From positions 60,236,965-60,300,964 of the forward strand of contig NC_044572.1 in assembly GCF_901933205.1 (NCBI RefSeq): a stretch of DNA of 64,000 nucleotides, written 5' to 3'. This document shows, one piece after another, positions 23,936 through 37,157 of this stretch; position 1 is the first letter of the stretch, and each line of letters opens with the position of its first letter. The notes beneath the pieces are model-generated. The model did no database searches, was not told the origin of the DNA, and worked only from the letters and a program-made list of their open reading frames with translations. Source of the stretch: Camarhynchus parvulus. Taxonomy: Eukaryota; Chordata; Aves; Passeriformes; Thraupidae. The position numbers were made by a program, and so were the translations under genes.

Positions 23936-26900
23936 TTCCTTCATGTTTTGTGAAGATGCAAGGCAAAGCATTATGGAGTGCTACAGAAGAAATTAAATTT
24001 AAAAAATCATACAGAGAGGTTATTGCCTTCATCTGCTCCTATAAATGCTCTGTCCATTTCATCTTCTTAAATCCAGTTTTCACCATAAATTTAGATGGTG
24101 TTGCATGGCTTTTCTAGAGATTTGCTTCTATAAAGTACATTGCCAGGAGAGTTCTTGCCTTTTTCAACCCACAGTTTCCTTTGCATTGGAATGCCATATG
24201 CTGCCATGAGTTTGTGTACCATTTAGGGTGTCTGAGTACAAGAACCTGTTTATTCCCTCTCTTATAGAAACAGCTCCCCCTCATTTGTTGTGGAGTCAAA
24301 GCAGAGCCAGCTAATAAGCAGTTTTGAGATCAGTCCACGAGGCATGAAAGCAGAAAATCTACCAAACATAAGGTTTTTCATCCCTGACTCATTAGTTTGG
24401 GCCAGAATTTTATTATGTAGGCAAGCATTCCTCCAGCGAAGGCTTATATTACAACTCAGGGGTTACTGGGGGTAAAGAGAGAGGTACAGTTTTGTTTGTG
24501 ACTAGCTGTTCTTTTCTAATGAAAACCATTCTGTCACAAATAATTTCTGATTTTTCCCAGTAGTTTATCTTTCTGTAGCCTCAGTTCAGGTGATACTGAG
24601 CCAGGTATCATCCGAATGTGCTGATCTGGTACAGTTATGTTTACTCAATGCACTGATAATTTCGGAAGTGCTCTGCTTATTGAAATACATAAAAATCAGA
24701 ATAATGAAAGGCCTTGAACTTCATCAGCTATCACCCAACCAGTCTCTCCAGCCTTCAGTTCATGCCTTCACCATAAACTGTTTTCCTCCCTTACCTGCTG
24801 TATAATCAGTGCACACAGGGTAGCATGAGCTCCTCCCAGCCATGAACAGTGCGGACTTCTAGTCTGCCACTCCAAGAACTCACATCAAATCCTGCAAACC
24901 TCAGATGTATGCATACCTGCTGTAAAGCCTGTCATGGGAGGGGCATTATAGATGGGGTATTGTGACAGCATAGCATGAAAACAAATGAGTCAGGTAGTCA
25001 TTTTATCCAAATGACACAAACAGTACTGGCAGAGACAGCTGAGGAGGTGGGCAGGAATTTGCAGCTGTGCTAGGAATTCCTACCAGAGGAAGTGTAGCCA
25101 ACATGTAATGTGGAAATTTTAACCCTGAAGTAATGTTCTGCTATAAACAACAAATCTCTTGCTACTCTCTGCAGGCAGGCATTTTTTAAATTTTCATTTT
25201 AGAACATATGTCAGATTTTGCTCTATTGTAACACATTCCCTTTGAACCGCATCAGCCCCATTTATAAATACATCATCTGAAGTGGTGAAGTGCCTGGAGA
25301 TGCTCTATTGCCACATTCACTGGACATAAATATTCTGAAGCTGAGCGTCACTAGCCACATTACTAGCTGAAGAAAGTTGTGCAATATGAACATTTGGCTG
25401 GTAAATAAATAAAGCATAAATGTCTTAGAATGTTGCCTGCTGCCCATAGCAGCTTAGGGTAACTGTAAGCACTCTGTGTTTCCAGTAGATTTGTGTCATT
25501 ATAATTAAACCAGATTTCTCTCATTTGCTTAGCTCATTTTCTACAGTGAAGGGTGCCATCAGTGAAAACCTGTAGCCTTTGCCTAAGGCAAAGATCTGTA
25601 AAGGTAGTTGAAGGTTATCCTCTGGATTAGTATTTGCTGCTTTGAAAGTGTGAGGTTTGGTATGTGTTTTGCTGGAGAACGGAGGTAAAGCAATGAAAAA
25701 AAGTTAAAGGTCTATAATATATATTTTGAAACTGTATAGAAAGACAGAAGTATTCTTTGTGCACCACAATGACACTTTTATGGATACAGTACCTTGCCAC
25801 TGTTTTTAAAAGATACACAAGCCATTATTTACACTATACAGTAAAAAGCTTTGTTTCACTTATGATTCCTGCAGATGAAGACAGAATTACTGTACATATT
25901 TTGCTGGCAAAGATCAGTTGGTCAAAGGTTTCTTTATCAACAAAACAAAACTGTACCAAAAAAAAGTTCATAAGAAGATATGCTATTAAAAGCATGCTTT
26001 GGCTAACACAGCTACATATACTCAGGGGAGTGCTGGGGAAGTCTGAATAAGTCTTGGCAGTGCTGCAATTTTGCCTATGTAAAAGCTGCAATTGTGAAGG
26101 CATTTGCCATTGTAACATACTGGCAAACTGTTCAGGTTTAGTACAGATTTGTCCTGAAATGGAACTGAACACCAGTGCAGCTTAGCAAGACAGGAAGATA
26201 TTAGACACATACAGGAGACATTTGGTGATTCATGGGTGCGCATAATCTGACACAGCACTTACCAGGGACAATCTGTGCAACATGGAAAATGATGCAAATT
26301 CATTTTGCAACAGGCTGATGAACAAGAAAGAAGAGAGCAACAGTTGCCACACTACCAAGTAAAACTGAAGCCGAGTAGCCTGCGTAGGCTGAGCTGTGTC
26401 CCAGTGCCATCCCTGTGAGCCAGTCCAGCATTTGTTCATAGTGTAACAAAATGGAACAAGGTTTCTGGGGGAGGGAGGTAAGGGAAGAAGATAACTGCAT
26501 CAGCAATGCAGTTCTCCCTATGATCCTAATTTATGGAACTGCAAGAGGCAAGCAGAGTACATTATGTGTACTCTCATGATGCTGCTGTTCCATCTGACTA
26601 GGATCCTGCTTTCCAGCTTATTAGATCAGTTCACATTGTCCAGAGAGGAATCTTACCAACTGTGTTTTATTCCTAAGCTACCAATGGGCACATATGCACA
26701 CACTGAGGATTACTGGCCCAACATTTAAAGGCACTGTTCCTCAGAAACCAGGACTACAGTTCTTGCTTTGCCACTGAATCCTGATCTCACTCATTACCTG
26801 GGTTTGGGTGAACACGGGGAGAATAAAATTTCTCACCCTCTACCCAGGCAAGGAAAGGAAAAGTTGTCAGCTGCTCATACATACAGATAGGTCAAACTGT

Positions 26901-29900
26901 TAAAGACACATTGCCAGCTTGGTGTGCAATCAATCATATTTCAGTCATTGACATTTGGGGCCAGACCCAATACTATGCACTTCTGCCATGGTTGACACAA
27001 TGTCACTCTGATCTCACTTGTCTCATTCTGCCACAGAATGTATTATCATTGCTTTTACTATAACAACACTTTTTCTGAGGCAAATAGAGTTCTGCTTCCC
27101 AGAAGCATCTCATACACAAAATGAAATAAGTCTCACAGGAGAACTGGATGCTCAGCTGAAATGCTGTCTTTTCACCAGACATTTTTCTGCAATTACATGC
27201 CCAAAATAGTTTTCCAAAATAACAACAATTTCACTTTCCTCTTCTATGGAATTAGAAGCCTTCATGCCCTTTTTCCCCAAGATTTTCCTTTAGTTCGGCA
27301 TATTCATTCAGGAGTTACTCTTTCTGTCTTCCATGTTGATGTAAAGTTATTTCATTAGTTCATATGGGAAGGAAGACTAAAACTGCTTGTACTGCTTAAT
27401 CACACAACTTTTGAGGACCCGCTTTATCATTTCAAACCAATCTGTGGTAAAATGTGATCAGTCTTTCTTTTCTGAGGAACAAAATGAATAAAGGTTCTAA
27501 GAGACCATACACTGAAACATTTGCTAATTTTTGATCTGCCTTATTGTTCAGATGCCATGACTAGAAGAGGAATCAAAAAGGGAGGCAAATCCCTCCTGAA
27601 GAGAGACACATCACTCCAGTCTTTTTACAGGGGCAGGATCCTGCAACACTCAGAGGCTGTGTCCATGTCTGATTCATGCAGAAAACAGGAGCTTTCCTGT
27701 TTCTTGTGAAAGATGTTGGGCCAGGATGAGAATCTTCCCTAAAACCCACCCAGTTTAAACTGACACTGCCCTGCTGTCATCTCTTACTGTTGTCATGGTC
27801 TGGTTAATGCAAATTTCAACAGAAAACACATGATATTGAGTAGAATTTAAACATATGCATGTAAGCACAGTAACCACAATTCACATGGAGGTCTTTCACA
27901 AGGTTACTGTCTCCTCAGCAATATTGTGGGACAGTGGAATTTATAGCTGGTCTAAGCACAAAAGTTCACATTGCTGTTTTACATTTGACATCTTAGTAAG
28001 CTCGGAAAAGGAAAAACTTATAGTTTATCCTTGTTCCTGACAAAGAGCTTACACGAGCCCCACCACTGCAGCTGTTTCTACTGAGAGGACTTAATTTTGC
28101 TGAAAATCCTTTCCTGCCCCCTTGCCTTCAAAATCAATATGTTGTAGTTAGTTATTTCATTAAGCGCTCCTCGTGCTCTGTACACAGCTCGTCTTTGAGG
28201 ACAACCTTTACATATACCTGCTGCCTGCGGTGCTGCTAGTAAAAGGACATCTGGTACTTTGTAATGGGGATGTGCCATGTGAAATCTTCATAAATATGTA
28301 TTACAATTGCTCCTGTTACTAAGGAAAGAAAATTGTCTTTTGGTCCTTAGTGAGATATATTTTCTCCCTACCCTCCTTCACTTCCAGGCTGACCTCTTGC
28401 CTACACATGAATGTGAAGACAACCTTAAGTGACAATGAGACAAATTTCATTTTGTAGTGAACTGCTTCTTCAATTATTTTTCTCCTCTCTATTTCTTGTG
28501 GCTGACCCAGACCAGGCTGTTACTCTGACAGGGGTCCCTACTCCAGATTAAAATATGCAAATTATTGTCTTCCCTTCCACTTAGTCCGGTGTCAGATACA
28601 TTGAAACTATAAGAAAATCTTTGATTTGGTTTTACATAAGATGAACACAGTTACTTATTTTTGTCATCTTCTTTAATTAAGTAAATGCATTTTAACATGA
28701 TGTAGTCAAAGTTCAGGTACAATATAGATCACAGGGAGCTTTATGTTTTCTGAGGGAGATCCTGCTAAAAAACAAAAACAAACAACTTCTGAAAATCTCT
28801 AACACCCCCTACTTTCTACTTTACATCACTCACCTTCAAATTAGAATTAAATAAGTTATACTAAAACAACGGAATGAAAAGCAGATGCAACTCATCAGCT
28901 TTTGGACTTCCTACAGATAATGCTCACTGAAGTTTTTAGATTGATATTAATGATAATTGGCTTAAAATTTTGCAAATAAATTATTTCCAAAATACATGGA
29001 TATGCTCCAGTTTTCAGCCACTGTAAAGCTAGATTTGGCTGATATTTTTAAATGATAGAATTATATTACACAAAAAATGGCTCCATGCAAGGATTTTCCT
29101 TTCTAATTCCTCTTGAGTTTTAACTAATTCTAAAAAAACCTGTTTGGTAGTATAACCATGAATACAACAAAAATATAACAGATATTTCCAAGTACACAGA
29201 GATGTAAATATACAGAGTTTTGAAGGAGAATTGTAGGTGGTCAAAACAAACTTCATCTTTTTCAGGGAAGTTTGGAAATAGGTAGCTGTGGGGGGAAACA
29301 AAAAGGACTCTTTCCATAAGCATGAATCCCTTTCTGTTCCAGGTACTGTTACAGTATAACATAATACCTGAAAATCTGGAATTTCATAAATGCAGTCCTA
29401 CATAATTGATATAATTTTATCAACATGTGGCATGGATGGTGCACTGATTGAAGCAAAATACATGTGTTAGTAGGGACCTGAGGAAGAGAAAATATAGGTT
29501 GCTAGAAATCATGATAATCTTCTCCATATTCCCCAAATATCTGGACCATGCTGCATTTTAAAAAAGGCCTGTTACACCCTGGCAGCCCCTAGATAATATA
29601 ATTGTATTATTAAATATATGAGTATCTTCATAGGATTTCCTCATATTTCATTTCACCTGCTTGTACATCTACAAACCGAGAAGTTTCTGAAATTTTGTAA
29701 TGTGGTAATTTTGACAAGATGTCCTTAAAAGTTTCTAACCTTGCCGTAACACATTATAAAGACCATTTCAAGCAGCCAGGCTACATGGTAAGAAATTGTT
29801 TCTCCTGAAAGCTGCCATGTTACCACTATTTCTTCTGTGGTGTGGGCTTGCACTGACAGTCTCCAAAGCAATGCTAAAAAAAACTACTGCAATGAAAAAT

Positions 29901-30031
29901 TTTCAGCTCCTTTAGTTAGACTGAGTATGCCCATTGTATGAGCTTTTTCACTCAATTATTAACGTGCAGCGGAAGGTGAAATAATTGCTAAAACCCACAA
30001 ATTTTAACCGCTTGCTATTGCATAAAACAAA
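23936..30031. other. Unique noncoding DNA between CR1 copies
   Basis: No gene or RNA gene is recognised. 24000-24290 has a composition reminiscent of old repeat sequence next to the CR1 copy, but I could not assign it. Overlapping open frames on both strands at 25757-26506 (up to 112 codons) carry no recognisable domain and are probably chance. The remainder is AT-rich unique sequence. Confidence 0.55.
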
Positions 30032-30846
30032 ATTCATAGAAGCATAGCAAGTTTATCTTGGAAAAGACCTTTAAGATCATCAAGCCCAACCATTGACCCA
30101 GAACTGTCCAATATTAAACCACATACCTCAGTTCCACATCCACAAATCTCAAAAATTCCTCCAGGGATGATCACTCAGCCACTTCCCAGGGCAGCCTGTT
30201 CCAATGCTTGACAACCCTGCTAGTGAAGAGATGTTTTCTAAAATCTAAACCTTTCTTGGCACAACTTGTGGCCATTCCCTCTTGTCCTCTCACCTGCCAC
30301 TAGGCAGAAGAGTTTGACCCCCAACTGGTTACACCCTCCTTTCAGGCAATTGTTGTAAAGAATGATAAGGTTTCCCTGAGCTTACTTTTCTCCAGACTGA
30401 ACATCTCCAGCAGCCTCAGCTGCTCCTTACAGGACTTGTGCTCCAGACCCTTCCCCAGCTCCACTGCCCTTCTCTGGAAACACTCCAGAACCTCAATGTC
30501 CTTCTTCAAGTGAGAGACCCAGAACTGGATTTGAGATGTGGCCTCACCACTGACAAGCACAGGGAGAGGATCACTTCCCTGGTCCTGCTGGCCACACTAT
30601 TGCTGATACAGGCCAGGGACATTGGTCTTCTTCTCCATCTTGGCACTGCTGGCTCAGGTTCAGCAACTTCCAACCAGCCTCCCCAGGTCCTCTTCTGCTG
30701 GGCAGCTTTCCAGCCACTCTTTCCCAGCCTGTGGCAATGCATGGGGCTGTTGTGACCCAAGTGCATCACACAGAACTTGGCCTTGTTGAATGTCATCCTA
30801 TTGGCCTTTGTCCATTGGTCCAGTCTGTCCAGATCCTTCTGTTTCC
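30032..30846 (-). mobile_element. 5'-truncated CR1 LINE, about 0.8 kb
   Basis: The left edge has the degenerate CR1 3' terminal repeat (ATTCATAGAAGCATAG), followed by antisense CR1 through to about GATCCTTCTG at 30846. On the minus strand two overlapping frames keep recognisable ORF2 sequence: 30506-30796 begins MTFNKAKFCVMHLGHN and includes SVASRTREVIL, and 30342-30560 continues in another frame with IQFWVSHLKKDIEVLE, LGKGLEHK and FSLEKSKLR. The switch between frames near 30530 is a frameshift. The copy covers the end of ORF2 and the 3' UTR only. Confidence 0.95.
30342..30796 (-). pseudogene. CR1 ORF2 C-terminal remnant, frameshifted
   Basis: Reading on the minus strand, the first piece (30796 down to 30506) contains NKAKFCVMHLG and SVASRTREVIL followed by VVRPHLK. 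The second piece (30560 down to 30342) picks up in a different frame with IQFWVSHLKKDIEVLE and [12 protein letters not shown]. Together they follow the order of the CR1 ORF2 tail after the reverse transcriptase. The frame change and the missing upstream domains make this a dead fragment. It is the best-preserved CR1 coding trace in the window. Confidence 0.9.
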
Positions 30847-33800
30847 CTAGTTTGTGAATCCACCCTGTGAATCACCTCAGCTACTCAATTGTCTAGCACA
30901 AAAAGAGGCCCCTGTGATTTCAGTGGGTTTGGAGATGAGTAAGTTACAGCTCAGTAATTACGCTTCTAGCAAGGGATTCAGGTTTCCTGACAAACTCACT
31001 GTACAACCATAACCACATAACATAAGCAAAACTTACATTTTACTACATTGCTACAAACAAAAAATTTACATTTGTCAAAAATCTCCAACAGAAACCAAAT
31101 CTGGTACTTAAGCACAAATAAGCTTTCCCTTGGAAAAGCAGCTGAACACTTTAGAGGCTGCAAGCTTCTGCACTGTAGCCACCAAAGTAAATCACATCAC
31201 TTTGTGTGTGCCCACAGGCCAATCTAGCCAAGCTGCAAATCTTGCAATCCATCTCCTCCCCATGCCTGAGACTTTGCAAATTAGTCTCATGACATGTCTT
31301 CATGTACATGCCATGTGTTTATGTACAAACAAGCATTGTAATTTGTAATTCTTGTTTTTGTCAAGGAGGTAAAACTAACTGCTCTGTCATTTTTAAAGCT
31401 AAAAAATAAGTCAGGAGTTCATATTCACAGAAACAATTTGAGTAGTTCAGTCCAAAAGTTTGATTCAATCATAAAATCCCAGCTGTGTCAATACATAGGT
31501 CTTTGCCTCACCCACAAGAAAATGTCTAAAAGTGAAAAAAATCAAACACATCTATCCTCAGTGTTTCTTTCTTGCTTAAGCAACCTCTCCCTTCTTCCAT
31601 CTCTAGATGTAAAATGTACTCACTCTTCACTATACAAAGAATACCAGTGTCTGAATTGCCATATCTCTTTGTGAACGGGTTATCCTAAGTCTTTAACCAC
31701 TTTAGATGTTGGTCCCTGAGACACTCCAGCATGCCCACAAGCTACATCCATACATGTAACAAATACCTTCAATTTCATGCTGCAAAACTTTTCAGTAACT
31801 GGAAACAACAAAGCCCTCCCAGCTTTTCCAGAATCTTTGAAAAGAAAAAAATTACAGTTTTAGAAAAAAAAAAATTGATGTCATGAGCCCCTGTGATGCC
31901 CAAAAGAAAGAAGAAAATGCTGTATAACTGCAGGGAGCTCTCCCCAGACAGTGTGCACACAACCCAGTCCATGCCACCTGGCTCTAGTTTTTATTGATGA
32001 GCTTAGCCCCAATCTCAGTGATCTTTCCTGTTCTCCTTCCCTTCAATCCTTGCTCTCTCCCCCATGATCTTCAGGGGATCTGGCATTCCTTCTATGAGTG
32101 ATTCCTGTCAGAGAACAGCAGCTCTTTGTACAGCCTGGGAAGCTGCTCAGCTGAACCAATCCAGGCCCTGGAAATTTAATGTATCTTAGCATTTAGTCAA
32201 TATATTATAAGGATTATTCATTAAATCCTTGGAAGATTACAGTCACACTGGCAAGGTAAAGAAAAAAGATTTAGGATCCTGTTACCAATCCCTCAGCCTG
32301 CTACTTCATACGCAAATAATACTTCCTGGGATTTCTTATTAACTACATTCTATTTAAAATCCTTTCCTGAAGTCTAGAAAACCAATTTTAGAAAAAAAAA
32401 ATAATTTAAACTTGGTTACAATTTACTTGCTAGATTAATCTTGCAAACTTTTAATGGGTATATTAATTAGACATCATTAATATCTCCAATATCAGACATG
32501 AATTTCTGTTGTCTCTTAAACCAAATATGATTAACTTCACTCGTCCTCAAGGGCATAATTTTGCAAAAAAATTAACAAGCACAAGTGTATCAACTGTTTT
32601 AGTATTAAAAGTGTCATTTTGTTTATGATTTCATGTGCAGGTCTAGACCAGCCTAAAAAGCATCTCATGCATTTTACACCAATATCCTTGTGGGATTGAA
32701 GACACAAATGGGAAATGGTTTAAAATATCACATTTTCAGCCACAATTCATATATTCTAAGGTAAGTTATCTGAAAGAGAATTGTCTCACATCAAATGGAC
32801 CCTTCTTAAATATAACAGTATGCCTTCAAATACTGCAAAAGTCCTACTGATGGTGCTGAAATCTTTTACAAAGGTGTATGAAGAACACAGTCCTTTTTAT
32901 GCAGAGAGCAATTTTTAAAAATGCAATTAGATGCTGCCTTTCCTTCCTAAAATTTCAGCCTTTGAATTAGCCTTTATACTTAAAATACCATCAAGAGCCT
33001 GGAAAACAGAAAACTACGCTGTTCCAGCCTTTTTGGCAGGTTGTTGCTTCTCTGCTTCATTGAATCTCTCTTGCTATTACTGCAGCAGCTGGCAGAGCAA
33101 GTGTGTGGGATGCCCAGCAGGAAAGCCCTCGAGCAAGCCAGTGTTTCTCCCAGGCACACAGCAGCTACCCTGCTGCACTTAGCTCAGCAATACCCATCTC
33201 TCATTCTCTCCAGATGCTGCCAAAGAGCCTCAGCACCCCTGTCTGGTCTTGATAATCTTGTTGTCAGCTAGCAGAGGTTCTCCACAATCTAGCTCAAGTT
33301 CTGTACACTTTTTCCAAAGACTTCCATTACAAGCACAGTGTAATCGCAGATGCTGGTTGCTTGGGGTTTTTTGTCGCAGCATTAGACATTCTGTCCCCAG
33401 TTCCTCTTTCACTTGTCCTTACAGAGTCACTTTACTTTTGAGGAAGTACTTTATAGAAAGTAGGTCAGCAAACTAAACATCCCCAGTACATGAGGCAATT
33501 ATGGAGGCTGGTACTCATTCAAAGGATGGTAAGTGACCTGTTGCTTTTCCTGCCAGTGCATTCCCTGTAATACAGAGGGTGCCATCTCTTTCACACACAG
33601 AGATTATTCTGTTCATGGCATTGCATTAAACCCCATGTAATCAGAATTAGAGCTAAGTATTCAGGCCCATCTGAGAGAGTAGCCACAACCTCATGCATCT
33701 TCTCAATTGTTTACACTCCTGTCTGCTCCTTCCATCTGACCTAGTGGTCCCCAGTGCTCAATCAAATAAAGGTGAACACAACAAAGCGTTCACTACTCCC

Positions 33801-35419
33801 CATCTGCACAGGACGGATGATGAATCAAACTTCTGTCACACAACCACTCCCAGAGGGAGAAGTGATCAATTGGTGCTTCATCAAATGGACCTCTTGTCCT
33901 CCCAGCTCCAACTCCTTTTGATTGTTTTCCATTAAATATCTGAGACAAAGAACTGTTGACCCCAACTTTTAAACTTCAACTTTCAGCATCGATCAACAGT
34001 AAATAATGGATAGGTCTTTGACAATATATTTCCATGCTATATCAATTTTTCTTCAGCTGGTGTATCAAGTCACAAGGATGCAACTCAGTCCCCAGAGACC
34101 ACAAAGGTATTTGAGGTTCCTGTAAGCTGAGAGCAATCCAGAACTTTATAGATATAAATCATCTTCTGATTGGTAGGGACATCAGACAGTTGCCAGACAA
34201 CATCTGGGACCATTTATATAATTTTAGGCAAGACACTGTACAGCTCTCAAGCTTTCAGAAAATTAATTAATTCAGGATAATATCATCAGCTTACAGCTGA
34301 GAAAGAAAACACTCTATTTTTTGAGCGTGTTATGATTTCCCAGTATACTAGGAAATCAGTGGGCAAGAAACTAAAGCTAATTTTGGATAAGACAACATGC
34401 AAAGCAAATGCCAATATAAAATAAGTTAGTGAATAACTAGTGCAACTATTTAAATATTTAAGCCCGTGATAAGAATAGAGTGAAAAAGATATCTACATTT
34501 TTCTATGTTAAAACTTTTTCTGCTCTAGGTATTTTTGTATTGCATAGCTTCATCTAGTGACATCCAGCTGTTTCTTCATTTTAAAAAGAAAAAACACATT
34601 TTCAAAATCAGGTCCCTTCCCTGATGAGCTCAGTAACACAAGAGAGTAGGTGATACTTCCTTGCCTTTTCTCACACTGCAGAGCTTCATGGTTTTAGAAA
34701 GTTGCTAAAAGTTCTCATTTTCTAGGCAACAAGAAAACAGCCTCTTTGGCAGCTTTCCTTCCTTGAGTGAACCTTATTTTCAGCAGGCAATGTCCATCCA
34801 GGCAGAATTCCCTAATTTCTTATGCTAATACTTAACTTCTACAAGCAGACAACAAGGAGCATTTTTTGTATCAGTTACATTTTGGGGTAACACAGCCTCA
34901 TTTCATGCACAAAGGTCTTGGGCTTGCTTATATTAGCTTACACTGTGGCGGAACTTGGCCTAGTAATTCCAGGGTTGGTTTATCACTGCTAAACTATAGA
35001 TGGATATATTCTGTTTGGCTGGGTGTCCAGGCAGCTTTCTTTTAAATTCTTAATCCCACTTAAACAACATGTTTTTAATAGAAACAAGTGGTGGTTTCCA
35101 CCCGGTAACTAAAGTCACTAAATAAAGCACACTTACCACCAATTACCTTCTCTCCAGCATGACTCACCAAAATGCTGGGGGCTAAAGGCTATCTGACAGT
35201 TCTGTTTCTGCTGCTGTGACTCCTGCTTTTCCCAGTGAGCTCTTCAGCTCTCTCCCTCAGACAGTGTGTAAAAAAGCTGTATTCTGCATCACCCTTCTGG
35301 GTGAAATGAGCTTAGGTTGGCCTCAACTCACCAAATGTACCCAAATCCATTTACAGCTCTCAAGCATCTTGGTGACTTCCAGATGTCTTCCCCAAAACTC
35401 AGTTTTCCTCTCCACAGAC
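30847..35419. other. Unique noncoding DNA
   Basis: No gene is recognised. 33000-33260 is noticeably richer in G+C than its surroundings and has open frames on both strands (32931-33271 plus, 33230-33412 minus), but there is no domain match. I cannot tell whether it is an exon, an old repeat or a local compositional shift. The rest is AT-rich unique sequence. Confidence 0.55.
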
Positions 35420-35545
35420 TCATAGAATTGTGGAATCATAGAACGGTTTGGGTTGGAAGAGACCTTAAAGGTGACCTAATTCCAATCCTCCCCACTTGCA
35501 GCAGGGACACCTTCCACTAGACTAGGTTGCTTAAATCCCCATTGC
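35420..35545 (-). mobile_element. Short CR1 3'-end fragment
   Basis: It begins with the CR1 3' terminal repeat in reverse complement (TCATAGAATTGTGGAATCAT, the ATTCTATG-type octamer), then GGTTTGGGTTGGAAGAGACC and the standard antisense 3' UTR through CCTTCCACTAGACTAGGTTG. It stops near 35545, so only about 125 bp was reverse-transcribed. It has no coding part. It is the best-preserved CR1 3' terminus in the window. Confidence 0.95.
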
Positions 35546-36758
35546 ATAGGTCCTTACATTGCTCAGATACTTCATGGGTGAGTCTTGTACCTCTTTTTAT
35601 GGCTATCAAGAGTCCTATTGTCATGCTAATTTTATCCCCACAGGTATACCCATTCTGTCTGCTGTGCTTCCATTAAAAACCATCCCAAATCTGGTGCAAC
35701 TAAAAGTGTTTTGTACTGGGGGGGGAAAAAAATCAAGTAATATATCAGACAAAGCAGGGAAGGAACATGGAAGAAGGGGAGTAGATAAATATATCCATCA
35801 AAAAGGCTGAACAATACTTGATGAGAGAAGTCAAACATATACCTATTATAAAGGAAATACAGTCCTCTTGTCACAAATATACTTCCTTTCAGCTTATTCT
35901 TTCACTAATAGAAGATATAAATACATAATAGCATTGCTGAGCAATAAAACAAACCAAATTTCTCCTATCCATATACTTTGTAGGCCATAAAATGGGGGTC
36001 CAGGTTTCCCAATCTATTTTAAGACTTCCTAAGGTATTTCAGACATGAAGGAATAGAACACATGTATCAGAAACTTTTATTCTTCACAACACAGCTTATA
36101 GCCACATTTGTTACAATACCCTAACTTGTTTAGAACTAAAAATATGTTTGTACACTTGAACACCTTGGTGAGTCTTGATCACAACTGCACTGATGAATTT
36201 TTGTGACTACAGCTAGCAAGTACCCCAACTTTGATTCAGGAGACTCTGATTTGGGACATTAATCTTCAGAAAGAACAACCCATCTTTGAGCTCATGAATA
36301 AGCTCTATTTACTTCCATGGTTAATGAGTTGTGTAAATACACATCCCTGAATGGTTTCTTTAGTCAGGGCCTTGTTTTCTTTAGGGAGGGATCCTGAACC
36401 ATTCCCATGGATCCACTTTGTTTCTTCTTTTCTCACAGCTATTAATGAGAGGGACGTCCAGGTTTTCTGGACAAGCACTGCTGGTGTCACTTGGGACAGA
36501 CTGCATGGACACAAGAGAGAATATGGAAGGATGGAAGGTTCACTTCACTGGAGAACTGTAATAGCATTGATTTAGGAGTACAGACCAAACTTTTTCTCTG
36601 TCTCCTCATTAAACAGACTGTCAGAAGCTGGTCACCAAACCATAGATATGCTGTTAAACTCTATGCTTTTAACAAGGACTCTTCTTCCATGTCCAATGCA
36701 GTATCTACTAATTTCCTTCTTTTTTGCAGTAGTTATTGTCTATTCAACATTTTAAGTT
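35546..36758. other. Unique noncoding DNA
   Basis: No gene or clear repeat is recognised. A G-run followed by an A-run at about 35718-35732 is simple sequence. Short open frames of about 70-90 codons on both strands show no recognisable domain. Confidence 0.6.
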
Positions 36759-37157
36759 GTTTTCAATAATGCAGTTATTTACTTATCTATTTACTTGAAA
36801 AAAACCAAAAAATAACCAAAAAAACAAAAAAAACCAAAAAAAACCCCAAAAAACCAACAAACCCCCCCCCACAAAAAGAAATGTTTTCAATAATGCAGTT
36901 ATTTACTTATCTATTTACCTGAAAAAAATGACCAAAAAACCCAAAAAAACCCAACCCCCCCCAAAAAGAAATGTTTTCAATAATGCAGTTATTTACTTAT
37001 CTATTTACTTGAAAAAAAATCCAAAGAAAACAAAAAACAAAACAGAACAAAACCCACCAAAAAAACCAAAAAAAACCAAAAAAACACATACACATACACA
37101 CACAAAAAACAAACTAAAAAAACCACCCAAAAAACAAAAACAAAACCCAAAAGAAAG
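36759..37157. repeat. Triplicated ~46-bp unit separated by A/C-rich tracts
   Basis: The core unit starts GTTTTCAATAATGCAG and ends TTTAC(T/C)TGAAAAAA. It occurs three times in the same direction at about 36759-36805, 36883-36927 and 36973-37018, at spacings of 124 and 90 bp. The cores are almost identical, with a single T/C difference near the end. Between and after them are A/C-rich tracts of varied length, including pure C-runs. The pattern suggests recent expansion of a composite repeat. Open frames on both strands here (36928-37267) are by-products of the low complexity. Confidence 0.92.
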
